NCBI GenBank assembly: GCA_041390865.1
Contig: JAWKPC010000002.1
Coordinates: 124,001 to 188,000 of the forward strand
Length of the DNA: 64,000 bases
Origin: JAUIIK01 sp041390865
Lineage (GTDB): Bacteria; Chloroflexota; Chloroflexia; Thermomicrobiales; CFX8
Direction: 5' to 3'
The notes under the pieces are model-generated. The model did not search any database. It worked only from the letters and a program-made list of their open reading frames with translations, and was not told where the DNA came from. A program made the position numbers and the translations under genes. Shown in pieces: positions 45,964 through 55,485 of this stretch (the stretch's first letter is position 1; every line of letters begins with the position of its first letter).

Positions 45964-46691
45964 CGTCTCGCTGACGAGCGCCGGCGCTGTCAATTGAATG
46001 CGCAGGTCGATGTACAGCTGACGATACTCAGCAGCGTCGCCGCAGTCGTATGCGGAGCCATTGCAGGCAGCGATTGTCCAATAGAGTTCGGTTCGTTCGT
46101 CTTCCGGCGCCAGCATCTCATGCAGTTCGACAGTTGTCTCTCCGTTGGCCGCAGGCATGCCGGAGGTCCAGATGCTGTACGGGATATTGGCGTCGCAGTG
46201 TGCCGGCTCGGAGCCCGGCTCGACGGCGCAGATCACATAGCCGGTCGCGTCCGGAAACGTCTGCCAACGGAAGGTGATCTCGCGATCGTATGAGGTGTAG
46301 CCGTCCGGCGGGCTCAAGAGCTGTGGCGCGTCGGGCTTGGCGGGCACCTCGACGCAAACCGTCTCACTCGGCGCTGACTGGCCGTTGCGGCCGACGGCGA
46401 CGATGTAGTAGCAGTAACGCTCGCCGTAGCGAACGCCTTCGTCGGGGTAACGGCGTTCGTCCGGACCGATCTGAACGTAGAGCTCGAGGTCGGTTTCGTT
46501 CAGGCCGCGATAGATGGCGAAACTCTCCGGCTGGGCATCTGCGGCGTTGTTGTCCCCTGCCGGCGCAGTCTGGTTGAGGGCCCGCTCAGGCACGACCGCT
46601 TCTCCGGGGTATCCAAAGCTCAGGCCGACGAATGGTCCGTCTTCGCCACCGACGTGACCGATGGCGGACAGGCCATAGGGCGCTGCCGGGA

Positions 46692-46845
46692 CGTCGCCTG
46701 GCAGGGGATTCTCGGGAGGCTCATCGCCAGGAGGCGGATCGCCTGGCCCGGGATCGGCGGGCGGCTCGTCACCAGGTGGTGGGTTGCCAGGGCCCGGATC
46801 GGATGGCGGCTCGTCGCCGGGAGGGTCCGCCGCCGGCGGGTTCCC
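46692..46845 (-). repeat. Proline-rich linker with PPGDEPPxDPGPG repeats
   Basis: Three imperfect copies of a ~15-residue unit (PPGDEPPSDPGPGNP) join the shared module to the Fn3 domains. Such linkers commonly span the cell wall. Confidence 0.7.
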
Positions 46846-47982
46846 CGAGGCGGGATCCTGAGCGTCCCCGTAACGCCAGTCATAGTAATGAAGGCCGACA
46901 TTGCCGGCTTCGACCTGCCAGCCATCCGGGTTTGATGGGTTGTAGGTCAGGCAGCGGCGCTCGAAGCACTGCATCAGGACGTCGGTCGGCGCCCCGGCGA
47001 TCAGCACCTCGGCCCAGTACGCCTCGGCGACAGGCCGCCCGGTCGCGAACAGCGGGCTCTCGAACATCAGGGCATCGGTGAACTGTCCGTTCTCATAGAC
47101 GGTGCCGCTCGAGTTCATGAACGCCCAGAACGGGGCGGCGATCGTATGTCGGGTGACGTCGTCGAACTGTGCCGCGACGATGTCGCGTCCGCTCAGCGAT
47201 GGATCAACCGTCACCTCTCCGGAGCGGTCGAGACGCTCGGTGTAGTGCTCGCCGACCGCCTTCGCCTGCTCGTCAACCAGTCCGCCGAACGTCTCGTAGG
47301 TCGGTCCGTCCGGGTCGTCCTGATCGCCGGCAACCGGCACGGTAGCGGGGGATCGTTCCTCGAAGCTGTTGTCTCCGATCTGCATCCGGCCGGTCATCAG
47401 CTCGACGACGAGCAAGCCGTTGGTCACGTACCAGATGCTACCCGCGTCCCCGTCCGGACGGGTGATCTCCATGCGCGACTTGTCGAAGTATTGGACCTCG
47501 CGCTGCCCGCCGGGAGATTCCGCGTATGCCTCGTCCATCAGGCCGGTCGAAGCCTCGGGACCCCACATCCAGGTGCGGCTCACCAGAAGATCGGCAACCG
47601 GCAGATCGGTCCGTTGCCAGGTTCCGTTGAAATGCTGATTGCCGGGTTGGGCAGCGAGCGCCGTCCCGGTAAAGAGCGGCACGACCGACACGACCAGTGC
47701 CGCGAATGCCGCGAAGATACTTGCCAGACGTGTCATCGCCCGACTCCCTTCGTCCTTCCAATCCGGGCATCACAGCCTGACACCCGCATTCGCAGGGTAG
47801 AAAGCTCCCCGCCGCGAGGATGTATCGCGCTTGACAGCTGGAGTGTCGGAGAAAGAACAGGGACCGAAGCGAACCGCCATGCCGAAGGAGTGGGCGGACA
47901 GTTGTCTCGAGAATGCTGTGGACGTCACGCGCGACGTCCTCTGGCTCGATCGTCGGGTCGCGGATCGAGGATGCGCCCCCGA

Positions 47983-49203
47983 TCAGAGTAGTGGAGACAC
48001 GAGGTAATAAGCTGTTGAAAGAACTCGTTCCCGGATGCCGGACGCCGGAGGGCAGGGCACCGAGACGCCGATGTCCGGTTCGAACAGCCTGGTCCGGAAT
48101 TGTTCCGCAAGTGTCCGCGAACGTACCCGCAGGTTGATCTCGAAGAAGCGTTTCAGACTCCAGGCCTCAAGGTTGCAGGTTCCGACCAGGACGTCTTCGC
48201 CATCACGGACGAACGCCTTGGCGTGGGCCATCGCCGGGTAGCACAGGAGCGCGACGCCGGCTTCGATCATCTCCCGGTGATGGTAGAGCTGGGCATATCC
48301 GGTCGCCCAGGTGTTCGGTCCCGGCGACACGATGAACCGGACGCGCACCCCTCGCCTCGCAGCGTCGATAATCCGTCCGAACATCGCCGGATCTGACACG
48401 TACGGGTTGATCATGTCGAGCGAATCTCGTGCAGTCCTCATCTGCTCGACGATTGCCCGGGTAATCGGCCGGTACCGTCCAGGGGCGTTATGCAGGACGA
48501 CCGCCGGCACGTCGGCGTCGCATGTCTCATCGTCAGGGTAGAGGCTGGCAACCTCGGACTGGTGGAAGCAGCCGCCTAGCCAGCGATAGCTTGCCAGGAA
48601 CACCGTCTGAAGCTGCTGGACGACCGGTCCTTCGAACCGAACGAAGAGATCGTGATAGCGTCCGTCCTCGAAGCGATCCTCGATCCCCGCCGTCCCGATC
48701 CAACCGACCCGGCCATCGACCACAGTCAGCTTGCGGTGATCCACTGCGCCGAAATTACGCAGGTTCCAGCGTGTTCCCAGATCTGTGCCGACCAGCCCCG
48801 GGTGCACCCGCAGGTCGAATGCCCGGTTGACGAGCACCTCGACCCCGGCGGCGGCGAGACCGGCCAGCAGCTCCCGCGATTCGCCATCGGGATCACTGCC
48901 ACGGGAATCGACCAGGAGCCGCACGTTGACGCCGGAACGCGCTTTATCGGCAAGAACATCGGCAAAGCGGGAGCCGACGATGCCCGGGCGGAAGCCGAAC
49001 TGGTTGATATGAACCGACGACTCGGCCGCCCGGATGTCATCGAGCAGTCGCGGGTAGAACTCCGGTCCGTCAACGAGCAGGAGCGGATCACGCGCCCGGC
49101 TCTCGTCGAACCCGATCGCCAGATCCGAACGCTCGACCATCGCTTTTCTCGCGAGGTGACGGGCGTAGGCAGCCTCGTCACCGAGTTTGACCTTTACCGG
49201 CAT
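47983..49203 (-). CDS. Phospholipase D-family protein (cardiolipin synthase-like)
   Basis: 406 residues from the ATG at 49203 with GGGAGCG upstream. It has two HKD motifs: H156-x-K158-x4-D163 in DHRKLTVVDGRVGWIGTAG, and HAKAFVRDGEDVLVGTCN near residue 345. No membrane helices are evident, so cardiolipin synthase is less certain than a general PLD phosphodiesterase/transferase. It lies upstream of the Fn3 protein on the same strand with a 246-bp gap. Confidence 0.85.
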   Translation of the reverse strand: MPVKVKLGDEAAYARHLARKAMVERSDLAIGFDESRARDPLLLVDGPEFYPRLLDDIRAAESSVHINQFGFRPGIVGSRFADVLADKARSGVNVRLLVDSRGSDPDGESRELLAGLAAAGVEVLVNRAFDLRVHPGLVGTDLGTRWNLRNFGAVDHRKLTVVDGRVGWIGTAGIEDRFEDGRYHDLFVRFEGPVVQQLQTVFLASYRWLGGCFHQSEVASLYPDDETCDADVPAVVLHNAPGRYRPITRAIVEQMRTARDSLDMINPYVSDPAMFGRIIDAARRGVRVRFIVSPGPNTWATGYAQLYHHREMIEAGVALLCYPAMAHAKAFVRDGEDVLVGTCNLEAWSLKRFFEINLRVRSRTLAEQFRTRLFEPDIGVSVPCPPASGIRERVLSTAYYLVSPLL

Positions 49204-49354
49204 GTCGCTCCCGACAATCGACCTTCAACCGCCAGCCAGCAGAATACCGCGACCGGGCATTCGCTCCTCCGCTGGATCTCGTTCGCGATGCTGGACAGAC
49301 GCCGTCTGGACAGGCTACCTTCGCCGCCACAATATCAGACGAAAGGATCCCTCG

Positions 49355-50755
49355 ATGTCCGGCAACCATGCGTCCCAGGAGTCGATCGATAGAGAGAAGA
49401 CGAGTCACGCGCTGGCGATGTTCGCGAAGCTGCTCTGTTCCGGTAGCTTCGTCGTCGGCCGCGATCCGGAAGAGTTCTTCGAACACGATATCAAGACCCA
49501 CGTCCGTCCGGAGGGCAACCCGTTCGACTGGGATGAGATCGAGATCGCAGTCCACCGGAACCGTCAGGAGGTGACCCTCTCGGCACGCGGCATTTCCCGC
49601 ACGGCTCGCTGCCACGGCGGCCAGGGCTGCACGATCATCCCGGAAGGCAGCGACGACATCCACTTCATGCCGGAGCCGGTCGTGCCGCATGTGCCCGATC
49701 CCGCAACGACGCTCTGGCCGATGGGCGATCTCCTGCCGGATGAGCCGCTGCCACCGGAAGTCGACAAGGACGCGCTCGAAGCCGCTTTCGACGTCGCCCT
49801 CGACGACGACGCCTTGCCGAAGCCGCAGAAGACGCGCGCCATCGTCGTGCTCTACAAGGACCGGCTGATCGGTGAGCGCTACGCGTCAGGCTTCAACAAA
49901 GACACCCGCCACATCACCTGGTCATCCGGCAAGAGCATCACCTCGGCGCTGATCGGCCTCCTGGTCAAGGACGGCCACTTCACGGTCGACCAGCCAGCCC
50001 CGATCGAGGAGTGGCAGGGCGACGACGACCCGCGGCGGGAGATCAAGATCGCCGATCTCCTTCAGATGAGCAGCGGCCTCGACTTCGTCCGCGCACAAGA
50101 CGATGATCGGTTGGAGTTGGGTTGGACCACCCGCGACGATCACATGTACATCTACTTCGGCGCAATCGATGTCTTCAAGCACTCGATCAGCCGGCCGCTG
50201 GAGTTCCCGCCCGGCACCGTCTGGCGCTACCGCAACGGCGACACGCTCTCTCTCGGCGCGCTTGTCCGGCGAACGGTCGAAGCGCGAGGCGAGGACTACC
50301 TGATCTATCCTCAGCGGGCGCTCTTCGACAAGATCGGGATGCGCAACATGGTCCTGGAGACCGACCCCTGGGGCAACTTCATCATGACCGGCTACGACTA
50401 CGGCACCGCCCGCGACTGGGCCCGCTTCGGCCTGCTGCATCTCCGGGACGGTGTCTGGCCGGTCTCCGGCGAGAGGATTCTTCCTGAGGGCTGGGTCGAC
50501 TTCATTAGCACTCCCGCCCCGGCGGCTGACGAGCTGCAGTACGGCGGCCAGTTCTGGCTCAACGCCGGCAACCGTCACCCGGACATCCCGGCCGACGCCT
50601 TCTGGGCCGCCGGGGCCTGGGGCCAGGTCACAATGGCCATTCCCTCCCGCGACATGGTCATCGTCCGCCTCGGCCACGCCCAGTACGCCGACGACTCCTT
50701 CGACCAGTACCTGAACGACGTCTACGGCCGAATTCTGCGAGCGGTGAAGGAGTAG
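49355..50755 (+). CDS. Class C beta-lactamase-fold serine hydrolase
   Basis: 466 residues from ATG 49355 with AAAGGA upstream; the frame extends 56 codons further upstream but that part overlaps the PLD start and is not conserved-looking. The N-terminal ~100 residues are unrecognised (Cys in CHGGQGC). The beta-lactamase domain starts near 150: S190-S-G-K193 (SxxK), LLQMSSGLDF, Y292-R-N294 (YxN) and GAWGQVTMAIPSRDMVIVRL. Relatives are esterases or 6-aminohexanoate-dimer hydrolase types. No signal peptide. Confidence 0.82.
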   Translation: MSGNHASQESIDREKTSHALAMFAKLLCSGSFVVGRDPEEFFEHDIKTHVRPEGNPFDWDEIEIAVHRNRQEVTLSARGISRTARCHGGQGCTIIPEGSDDIHFMPEPVVPHVPDPATTLWPMGDLLPDEPLPPEVDKDALEAAFDVALDDDALPKPQKTRAIVVLYKDRLIGERYASGFNKDTRHITWSSGKSITSALIGLLVKDGHFTVDQPAPIEEWQGDDDPRREIKIADLLQMSSGLDFVRAQDDDRLELGWTTRDDHMYIYFGAIDVFKHSISRPLEFPPGTVWRYRNGDTLSLGALVRRTVEARGEDYLIYPQRALFDKIGMRNMVLETDPWGNFIMTGYDYGTARDWARFGLLHLRDGVWPVSGERILPEGWVDFISTPAPAADELQYGGQFWLNAGNRHPDIPADAFWAAGAWGQVTMAIPSRDMVIVRLGHAQYADDSFDQYLNDVYGRILRAVKE

Positions 50756-50838
50756 GGAGTGAGTCATGGCGATCAGAATGGCATTTGCAGACGCTGTGAT
50801 TGCTTGACCTAATTTCGGAAACCGACTCCCGACCTTAT

Positions 50839-50878
50839 GTCATCCTGAGCGGAGGCTCGGCGCAGTCGAAGGATCTAC
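50839..50878 (+). repeat. Left 40-bp inverted-repeat arm
   Basis: Begins GTCATCCTGAGCGGAGGCTC and ends AGTCGAAGGATCTAC. It is identical to the reverse complement of 51235-51274. The outer stem ATCCT/AGGAT allows each arm to fold as an imperfect hairpin. Confidence 0.9.
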
Positions 50879-50911
50879 GTGAACAGTGGACCCGAACCAG
50901 GAAAAGAGTCG

Positions 50912-51205
50912 ATGAACACCTACTTCGTCTACATCCTCTCCAGCCATTCGAGGACGCTCTACATCCCCATGACGAACGACCTCGAGCGTCGCATCCCCGA
51001 ACACAAGCATGGCCTCGTGCCCGGTTTCACCGCCAAGTACAACGTCAACCGGCTCGTCTACTACGAGGAGTTCCCGGACCCGAACGAGGCAACGGCACGA
51101 GAACGACAACTCAAAGGCTGGCGACGATCAAAGAAGGTCGCGTTGATCGAGCGGTTCGACCCCGGTTGGCATGACATCAGTGCTGGCTGGAGTAGCGAGA
51201 CGTGA
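50912..51205 (+). CDS. GIY-YIG nuclease family protein (UPF0213-like)
   Basis: 97 residues from ATG 50912 with AGGAAAAGAG upstream (a GTG at 50879 is less likely). The pattern is that of small solitary GIY-YIG proteins: TYFVYILSS, TLYIPMTNDLERRIPEHK, GFTAKYNVNRLVYYEEF, NEATARERQLKGWRRSKKVA. The catalytic Arg (R27 in LERRI) and Glu (E64 in AREREQ-type helix) are present, but YIG is Y17-I-P19 and the usual RIWEH is RIPEH. It may nick DNA, perhaps at its own flanking repeats. Confidence 0.82.
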   Translation: MNTYFVYILSSHSRTLYIPMTNDLERRIPEHKHGLVPGFTAKYNVNRLVYYEEFPDPNEATARERQLKGWRRSKKVALIERFDPGWHDISAGWSSET

Positions 51206-51234
51206 GAGTCTCCCGGCATAGCTCCACCAGTCAA

Positions 51235-51274
51235 GTAGATCCTTCGACTGCGCCGAGCCTCCGCTCAGGATGAC
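51235..51274 (-). repeat. Right 40-bp inverted-repeat arm
   Basis: Begins GTAGATCCTTCGACTGCGCC and ends CGCTCAGGATGAC. It lies 30 bp after the GIY-YIG stop and is a perfect inverted copy of 50839-50878. Confidence 0.9.
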
Positions 51275-51477
51275 GTCGTTTGCTTGAATGGCATCTAACG
51301 AAAGGAGGGGGCGGACTCCCTGTCAACCAGTTCCAAATCCGTTAATGACCGAAGCAGGGCAAAGCCGAACTGTAATCTCCACGTTAGCTGGGCGATGTTT
51401 GCTATGTCTGGGTCATCCTGCACGACAATAGACCAATCGACAGCCTGAATGGACCAAAGATCGGGGTGGCGGGACTC

Positions 51478-53293
51478 ATGCGTATGGTGCGGGTTAGCTT
51501 TGCTGCGTTGCTGACGGCGGTGACATTGGTTGCCGGGTTTATCGCGCCGCTGGCGGCCGAGGAGCCGGGAAACTCGGCGTTCTTCCGGACCTGGCAGCGG
51601 ACGGACTGGCCGGTGCGGGAGCTGCTGGCTGAACGGAGCTGGATCTGGGGCCCGGAGGCATTTACTACCGAGCTGGTCGAGAACTATGAGGAAGCCCCGG
51701 GCAATACACGCATCGTCCAGTATTTCGACAAGAGCCGGATGGAGATCACCTTTCCCGACGCCGATCCCTGAGTCGGACTTCTACGTCACGAATGGACTCC
51801 TCGTCGTCGAGCTGATCACAGGCCGGATGCAGGTCGGCGACAATAGCTTCGAGGACCGGGCACCGGCGGAGGTCAACGTCGCCGGCGACGCCGATGACCC
51901 GGACGGGCCGACCTATGCGTCGTTCTCCGGACTGCTCGACCAAGCTCCCCATCCGTTCGATCAACCGATCAGCCAGACGATCGACCGGGAGGGAAACATC
52001 GGCTTTGACTCCGGCCTGGAAGCGCAGAACGTCAGGATCGCGATCGTCGACGACGTGACGAACCACGCGATCCCGCAACCCTTCTGGGACTTCATGAACG
52101 CGAACGGCCCGGTCGTCGAAAATGGCACGCTGCGGGACGACGCACTATTCCAGAATCCCTACTTCGCGACGGGCCGTCCGATCACCGAACCGTACTGGGC
52201 GACGGTCCGGGTCGCGGTATCCGAGCGGCAGGTGCTGGTGCAGTGCTTCGAGCGCCGTTGCCTGACCTACACGCCGGGCAACTCGCCCGGGTTCATCACC
52301 GAGGCAGGGAACGTCGGCCAGCACTACTACGCCTGGCGCTACGGCGACGCCAACCCACCTCCAGCGCCGGATGTCGAGATTCCCAGCCAGGCCAGCTGGC
52401 GGCAGGTCGCGGTAGGCGGCGGCCCCGGCAGCCGGAGCGATCACTCGCTCGCCTCCGATGTCGCGGGCGGCATCGTCTACCTGTTCGGCGGCCGGTCCGG
52501 CGGTGCGGATCTGGGAGACCTGTGGGCTTTCGATGTCGCGAGCGAGCAGTGGTCACTTCTCTCCGAGGCAGGACCGGCGCCGCGCTTCGGCCACAATGCC
52601 ATCTACGACGCCCGGCGGGACCGCATGGTTATCTACGGTGGGGAGTCGGCGGCTGGATTCTTCGGCGACGTCTGGGCCTGGGATGTCGCTTCGAGCAGCT
52701 GGGCGCAGATCGCGGCTGGTGGAGACGGCCCGCTGGCACGCTACGGAGCGGTCGGAACGTATGACGGGCTGACCAACAGCCTGATCGTCAGCCACGGATT
52801 CACGTCATCAGGGCGGTTCGACGACACCTGGCGGTTCGACCTGACGACCGACATCTGGCAGCAGATCTCGCCCGATACCGGTCGAACACGGCCAGAAGCG
52901 CGATGCCTGGTCCGCGGCGTTTCCGATCCTCATCATGGCCGGCTCTTTCTCTTCGGCGGCCAGTCGAACACAGCGGGATATCTCGGCGACCTCTGGGAAT
53001 ACAATCTCGCCGCCCGGAACTGGGCTCCGGTCGCCGGACAGGGGCCATCACCGCGCAACCTCTACGCCGCGACTGCGGGCGAGGATAGCCGCTATATGCT
53101 GGTCCACGGGGGCAATGCCGGCGGCACCGCCGCCAACGATCTCTGGCTGCTTGACTTCGCGACGACCGACTGGAAGACTCTGCCATCGACCGGCGGAGAG
53201 GCCCCGTCGATGTCCGGCCACGACGCCGTCTGGACGACGAGCGGATTGCTCGTCGTCGGCTCCGGCCAGACCTGGATCGCCGCGTTGAGCTAG
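51478..53293 (+). pseudogene. Secreted shared-module plus kelch-repeat protein, one-base frameshift
   Basis: ATG 51478 follows a GGGGTGGCGGGA stretch. A signal peptide (FAALLTAVTLVAGFIAPLAA) leads to the shared module (FFRTWQRTDWPVRELLAERS, WIWGPEAFTTELVENYEEAP). The frame breaks at CCC 51766-51768; with two C the product reads DADPESDFYVTNGLLVVEL and continues to 53293. After CFERRCLTYTPGNSPGFITE come about six kelch repeats (GGIVYLFGGRSGGADLGDLW, DRMVIYGGESAAGFFGDVWA) forming a beta-propeller. One homopolymer indel suggests the gene is intact in the organism. Confidence 0.75.
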
Positions 53294-53323
53294 TTCGGGC
53301 ATATACCGAAAGGGTTCGTTTCG

Positions 53324-54298
53324 GTGGCTGAGGCTCTTGCAACATATGCTTACCGGCCCCGCCCGGCAACGATGGACGATGCCGCTGAGGTGGCCAGCGT
53401 CATCGCGGCCTGCGAGATCGCCTACGACCATGGCACGGTAACGTCGGAAACCGACGTCCGGGACGAGTGGCGCAACGCCAACTTCGACGAGGACACGGTC
53501 GTCTTCGAGGATCCATCCGGCGCAATCGTCGCGGCCGCCGACATGCTGAACCGCCAGTACACCGTGCTCACGGTCTACGGCTCGGTCCATCCCGAGCATG
53601 AAGGTCAAGGGCTCGGAAGCGAGATCGTAGCCTGGGGTGAGCGATGGGCTCGGGAGCACATGCACCTCGCGCCACCGGACCGGCAGATCGCCATCCGCTA
53701 CTTCATCCAGTCGAAGAACAACAGGGCGATCGAACTCATGACGGAGCACGGCTACGAGCCGATCCGCCATACCTACGTCATGGCGATCGATCTCGATCAC
53801 CAGCCTCCGGCTCCCGAGTGGCCGGAGGGCATCGTCGCGTCGGAATACCGCCCGGGCATCGACGAACGGGACGTCCACGAAGCCGTTGAGGATGCATTTC
53901 GAGATCTCTGGGGACGGCCGCCGAGCGATTTCGAGCGGTTTCTCGCCTTCAGCAGTGGAGACGGAGTCAAGCCGGATCTCTGGATCCTCGCCCGGGCGGA
54001 CGGCGAAGTCGTCGGCGTCTGCCTCGGGACGCTCACCAACGACCAGGGATGGATTCCGACCGTCGGGGTCCGCCGGGCCTGGCGCAGGAAAGGACTCGCG
54101 CTGGCGCTGCTTTACGCCTGCTTCGGAGCCTACTATCAGCGTGGAATCAGGGACGTCCGGCTCAGCGTCGACGCCCAGAGCCCGACCGGAGCGACGAGGC
54201 TCTACGAACGCGCAGGGATGCACGTCGCAAGTAACTACATCCTCTACCAGAAGATCCTCCGCGACGGCCTCGACACCGAGACAGATACTAACGGTTAG
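53324..54298 (+). CDS. Double-domain GNAT acetyltransferase
   Basis: 324 residues from a GTG, 31 bp after the kelch gene. Two tandem GNAT folds: domain 1 (about 10-165) with VHPEHEGQGLGSEIVAWGER and domain 2 (about 170-310) with VGVRRAWRRKGLALALLYAC, both acetyl-CoA-binding signatures (Q/RxxGxG/A), and LSVDAQSPTGATRLYERAGM. The architecture is like mycothiol synthase, but the substrate is unknown. Confidence 0.87.
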   Translation: MAEALATYAYRPRPATMDDAAEVASVIAACEIAYDHGTVTSETDVRDEWRNANFDEDTVVFEDPSGAIVAAADMLNRQYTVLTVYGSVHPEHEGQGLGSEIVAWGERWAREHMHLAPPDRQIAIRYFIQSKNNRAIELMTEHGYEPIRHTYVMAIDLDHQPPAPEWPEGIVASEYRPGIDERDVHEAVEDAFRDLWGRPPSDFERFLAFSSGDGVKPDLWILARADGEVVGVCLGTLTNDQGWIPTVGVRRAWRRKGLALALLYACFGAYYQRGIRDVRLSVDAQSPTGATRLYERAGMHVASNYILYQKILRDGLDTETDTNG

Positions 54299-54302
54299 AC
54301 AA

Positions 54303-54346
54303 CAAACGACGAGGGGCGGGACTGATCAGTCCCGCCCCTCGTCGTT
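54303..54346. terminator. 44-bp perfect palindrome, bidirectional terminator
   Basis: 22-bp perfect arms beginning AAACGACGAGGGGCGGGACT and ending in TCGTTT. It lies between the convergent GNAT and RTX genes, with A tracts at one end and T tracts at the other, so it can terminate both transcripts. Confidence 0.85.
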
Positions 54347-54369
54347 TCTACCCCGGATAGTAACTGCGG

Positions 54370-55350
54370 CTAGTCCTGCTGGTGGACCGTATCGTAGTTC
54401 GGGTCGCCGACAAGCTCATCCAGGCCGGCCCCGCCGTAGAGGGCGTCGTGGCCGTTGTTGCCTTTGATGTAGTCGTCGCCGCCTTCGCCGTACATCAGAT
54501 CGTCGTCGCTGCCGCCGTACATCTTGTCGTTGTCGAAGCCGCCATACATATTGTCTTCGCCGTGCTGGCCATACATTTTGTCCTTACCAACCTGGCCGAG
54601 CATCAGGTCGTCGCCGTGGCCGCCGCCCATGACATCATCCCCATTGCCGCCGTACATCCAGTCATTGTGATGTTCGCCGAGCATGTAGTCGTCACCATCG
54701 AGGCCGTATATCGTGTCTTCACCATGGCCGCCGTAGAAGACATCCGGCCCGCTGTCGCCGTACAGTTTGTCGTTGCCGTCCTGGCCGTAGAGATCGTTGC
54801 GCTCGAAATCCTGCCCGTAGTTCACATCGCTGGCTTGCGGATTCACCTCATACGTATCAGGGTTGATCGCGACATAGACATTGGCATAGAGATTGTCGTC
54901 TCCCGCGCCGCCCTTGACGAGGTCGCGATCGAGACCACCAAAGAGCCAGTCGTTTCCATCCTCGCCAAAGAGGAAGTCTGCCTCGCCGTTGCCGTGAACC
55001 CAGTCGTCGCCGTGACCGGCGCAAACGACATCTTGACCGCCTCCGGCATAGATGTAGTCGACGCCGCCAAGCCCGAAGATAATGTCCGTCTGATCGGTGC
55101 CAGTGATCGTTTCTTCATCCGCATTGGTGCCGAAGATCACGTTGTAGCCGGCGTTGTACCAATCTTTGGCCGCGTAGCCGTAGCACTGCTCATAACGATA
55201 GTCGTGCCACCAGTCCGGCGTGTTCGAGGCGGCGGCCGGGGCTGCGAACCCGACGGACAACATGGCGAACGTCGCCAGCGCCGTCACGGTCACCGTCATC
55301 TTGCGAACCATCTTGCTGAAGCGTGCGGTTTCGATTACCTGAGCCATCAT
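54370..55350 (-). CDS. Secreted RTX (hemolysin-type) calcium-binding repeat protein
   Basis: 326 residues. A Sec signal (VTVTALATFAMLSVGFAAPA) is followed by a short Trp/Tyr-rich region, then about 15 glycine/aspartate nonapeptides (GGAGDDNLY, GGHGEDTIYGLDGDDYMLGE, GGSDDDLMYGEGGDDYIKGN) that form a calcium-bound parallel beta-roll. There is no enzymatic domain and no C-terminal type I secretion signal, so it is exported by Sec and folds on calcium outside. Possibly structural or adhesive. Confidence 0.87.
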   Translation of the reverse strand: MMAQVIETARFSKMVRKMTVTVTALATFAMLSVGFAAPAAASNTPDWWHDYRYEQCYGYAAKDWYNAGYNVIFGTNADEETITGTDQTDIIFGLGGVDYIYAGGGQDVVCAGHGDDWVHGNGEADFLFGEDGNDWLFGGLDRDLVKGGAGDDNLYANVYVAINPDTYEVNPQASDVNYGQDFERNDLYGQDGNDKLYGDSGPDVFYGGHGEDTIYGLDGDDYMLGEHHNDWMYGGNGDDVMGGGHGDDLMLGQVGKDKMYGQHGEDNMYGGFDNDKMYGGSDDDLMYGEGGDDYIKGNNGHDALYGGAGLDELVGDPNYDTVHQQD

Positions 55351-55485
55351 TCTCTCCCGTTTCCATCCCGCATGAGCGAGCCATTCGTTTCACTGTTCGT
55401 AGAGTAGGAGCCGCTGGACGAACGGGCGGTGTCGCGCGTATCGGGTTCGCGGTATTCTGCTTTACACGCGCGAAAGGCACGGCAC

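Larger units (their letters stand above)
44674..47736 (-). pseudogene. Secreted shared-module plus Fn3-like protein, two compensating frameshifts
   Basis: About 1020 codons. A signal peptide (IFAAFAALVVSVVPLFTGTA) leads to the shared module (FNGTWQRTDLPVADLLVSRT, FATGRPVAEAYWAEV, DVLMQCFERRCLTYNPSNPD, NVGLHYYDWRYG), a PPGDEPP-type linker and at least five Fn3-like beta domains with paired Cys. The frame shifts at the GGGGG run 45141-45145 (one base extra) and returns at the CCCCC run 44786-44790 (one missing); the net is zero, and the joined product ends GSVQVFESQLPEVARANIPA-EFQ. This strongly suggests sequencing error and one intact gene. Such repeats usually bind surfaces or polysaccharide. 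Confidence 0.75.
50839..51274 (+). mobile_element. Putative mini-element: GIY-YIG gene within a perfect 40-bp inverted repeat
   Basis: The arms 50839-50878 and 51235-51274 match in all 40 positions in inverted orientation and enclose only the GIY-YIG gene. Each arm begins or ends with GATCCTTCGACT...CTCAGGATGAC, itself partly self-complementary. No target-site duplication borders the arms. Mobility is inferred from structure, not shown. Confidence 0.55.
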
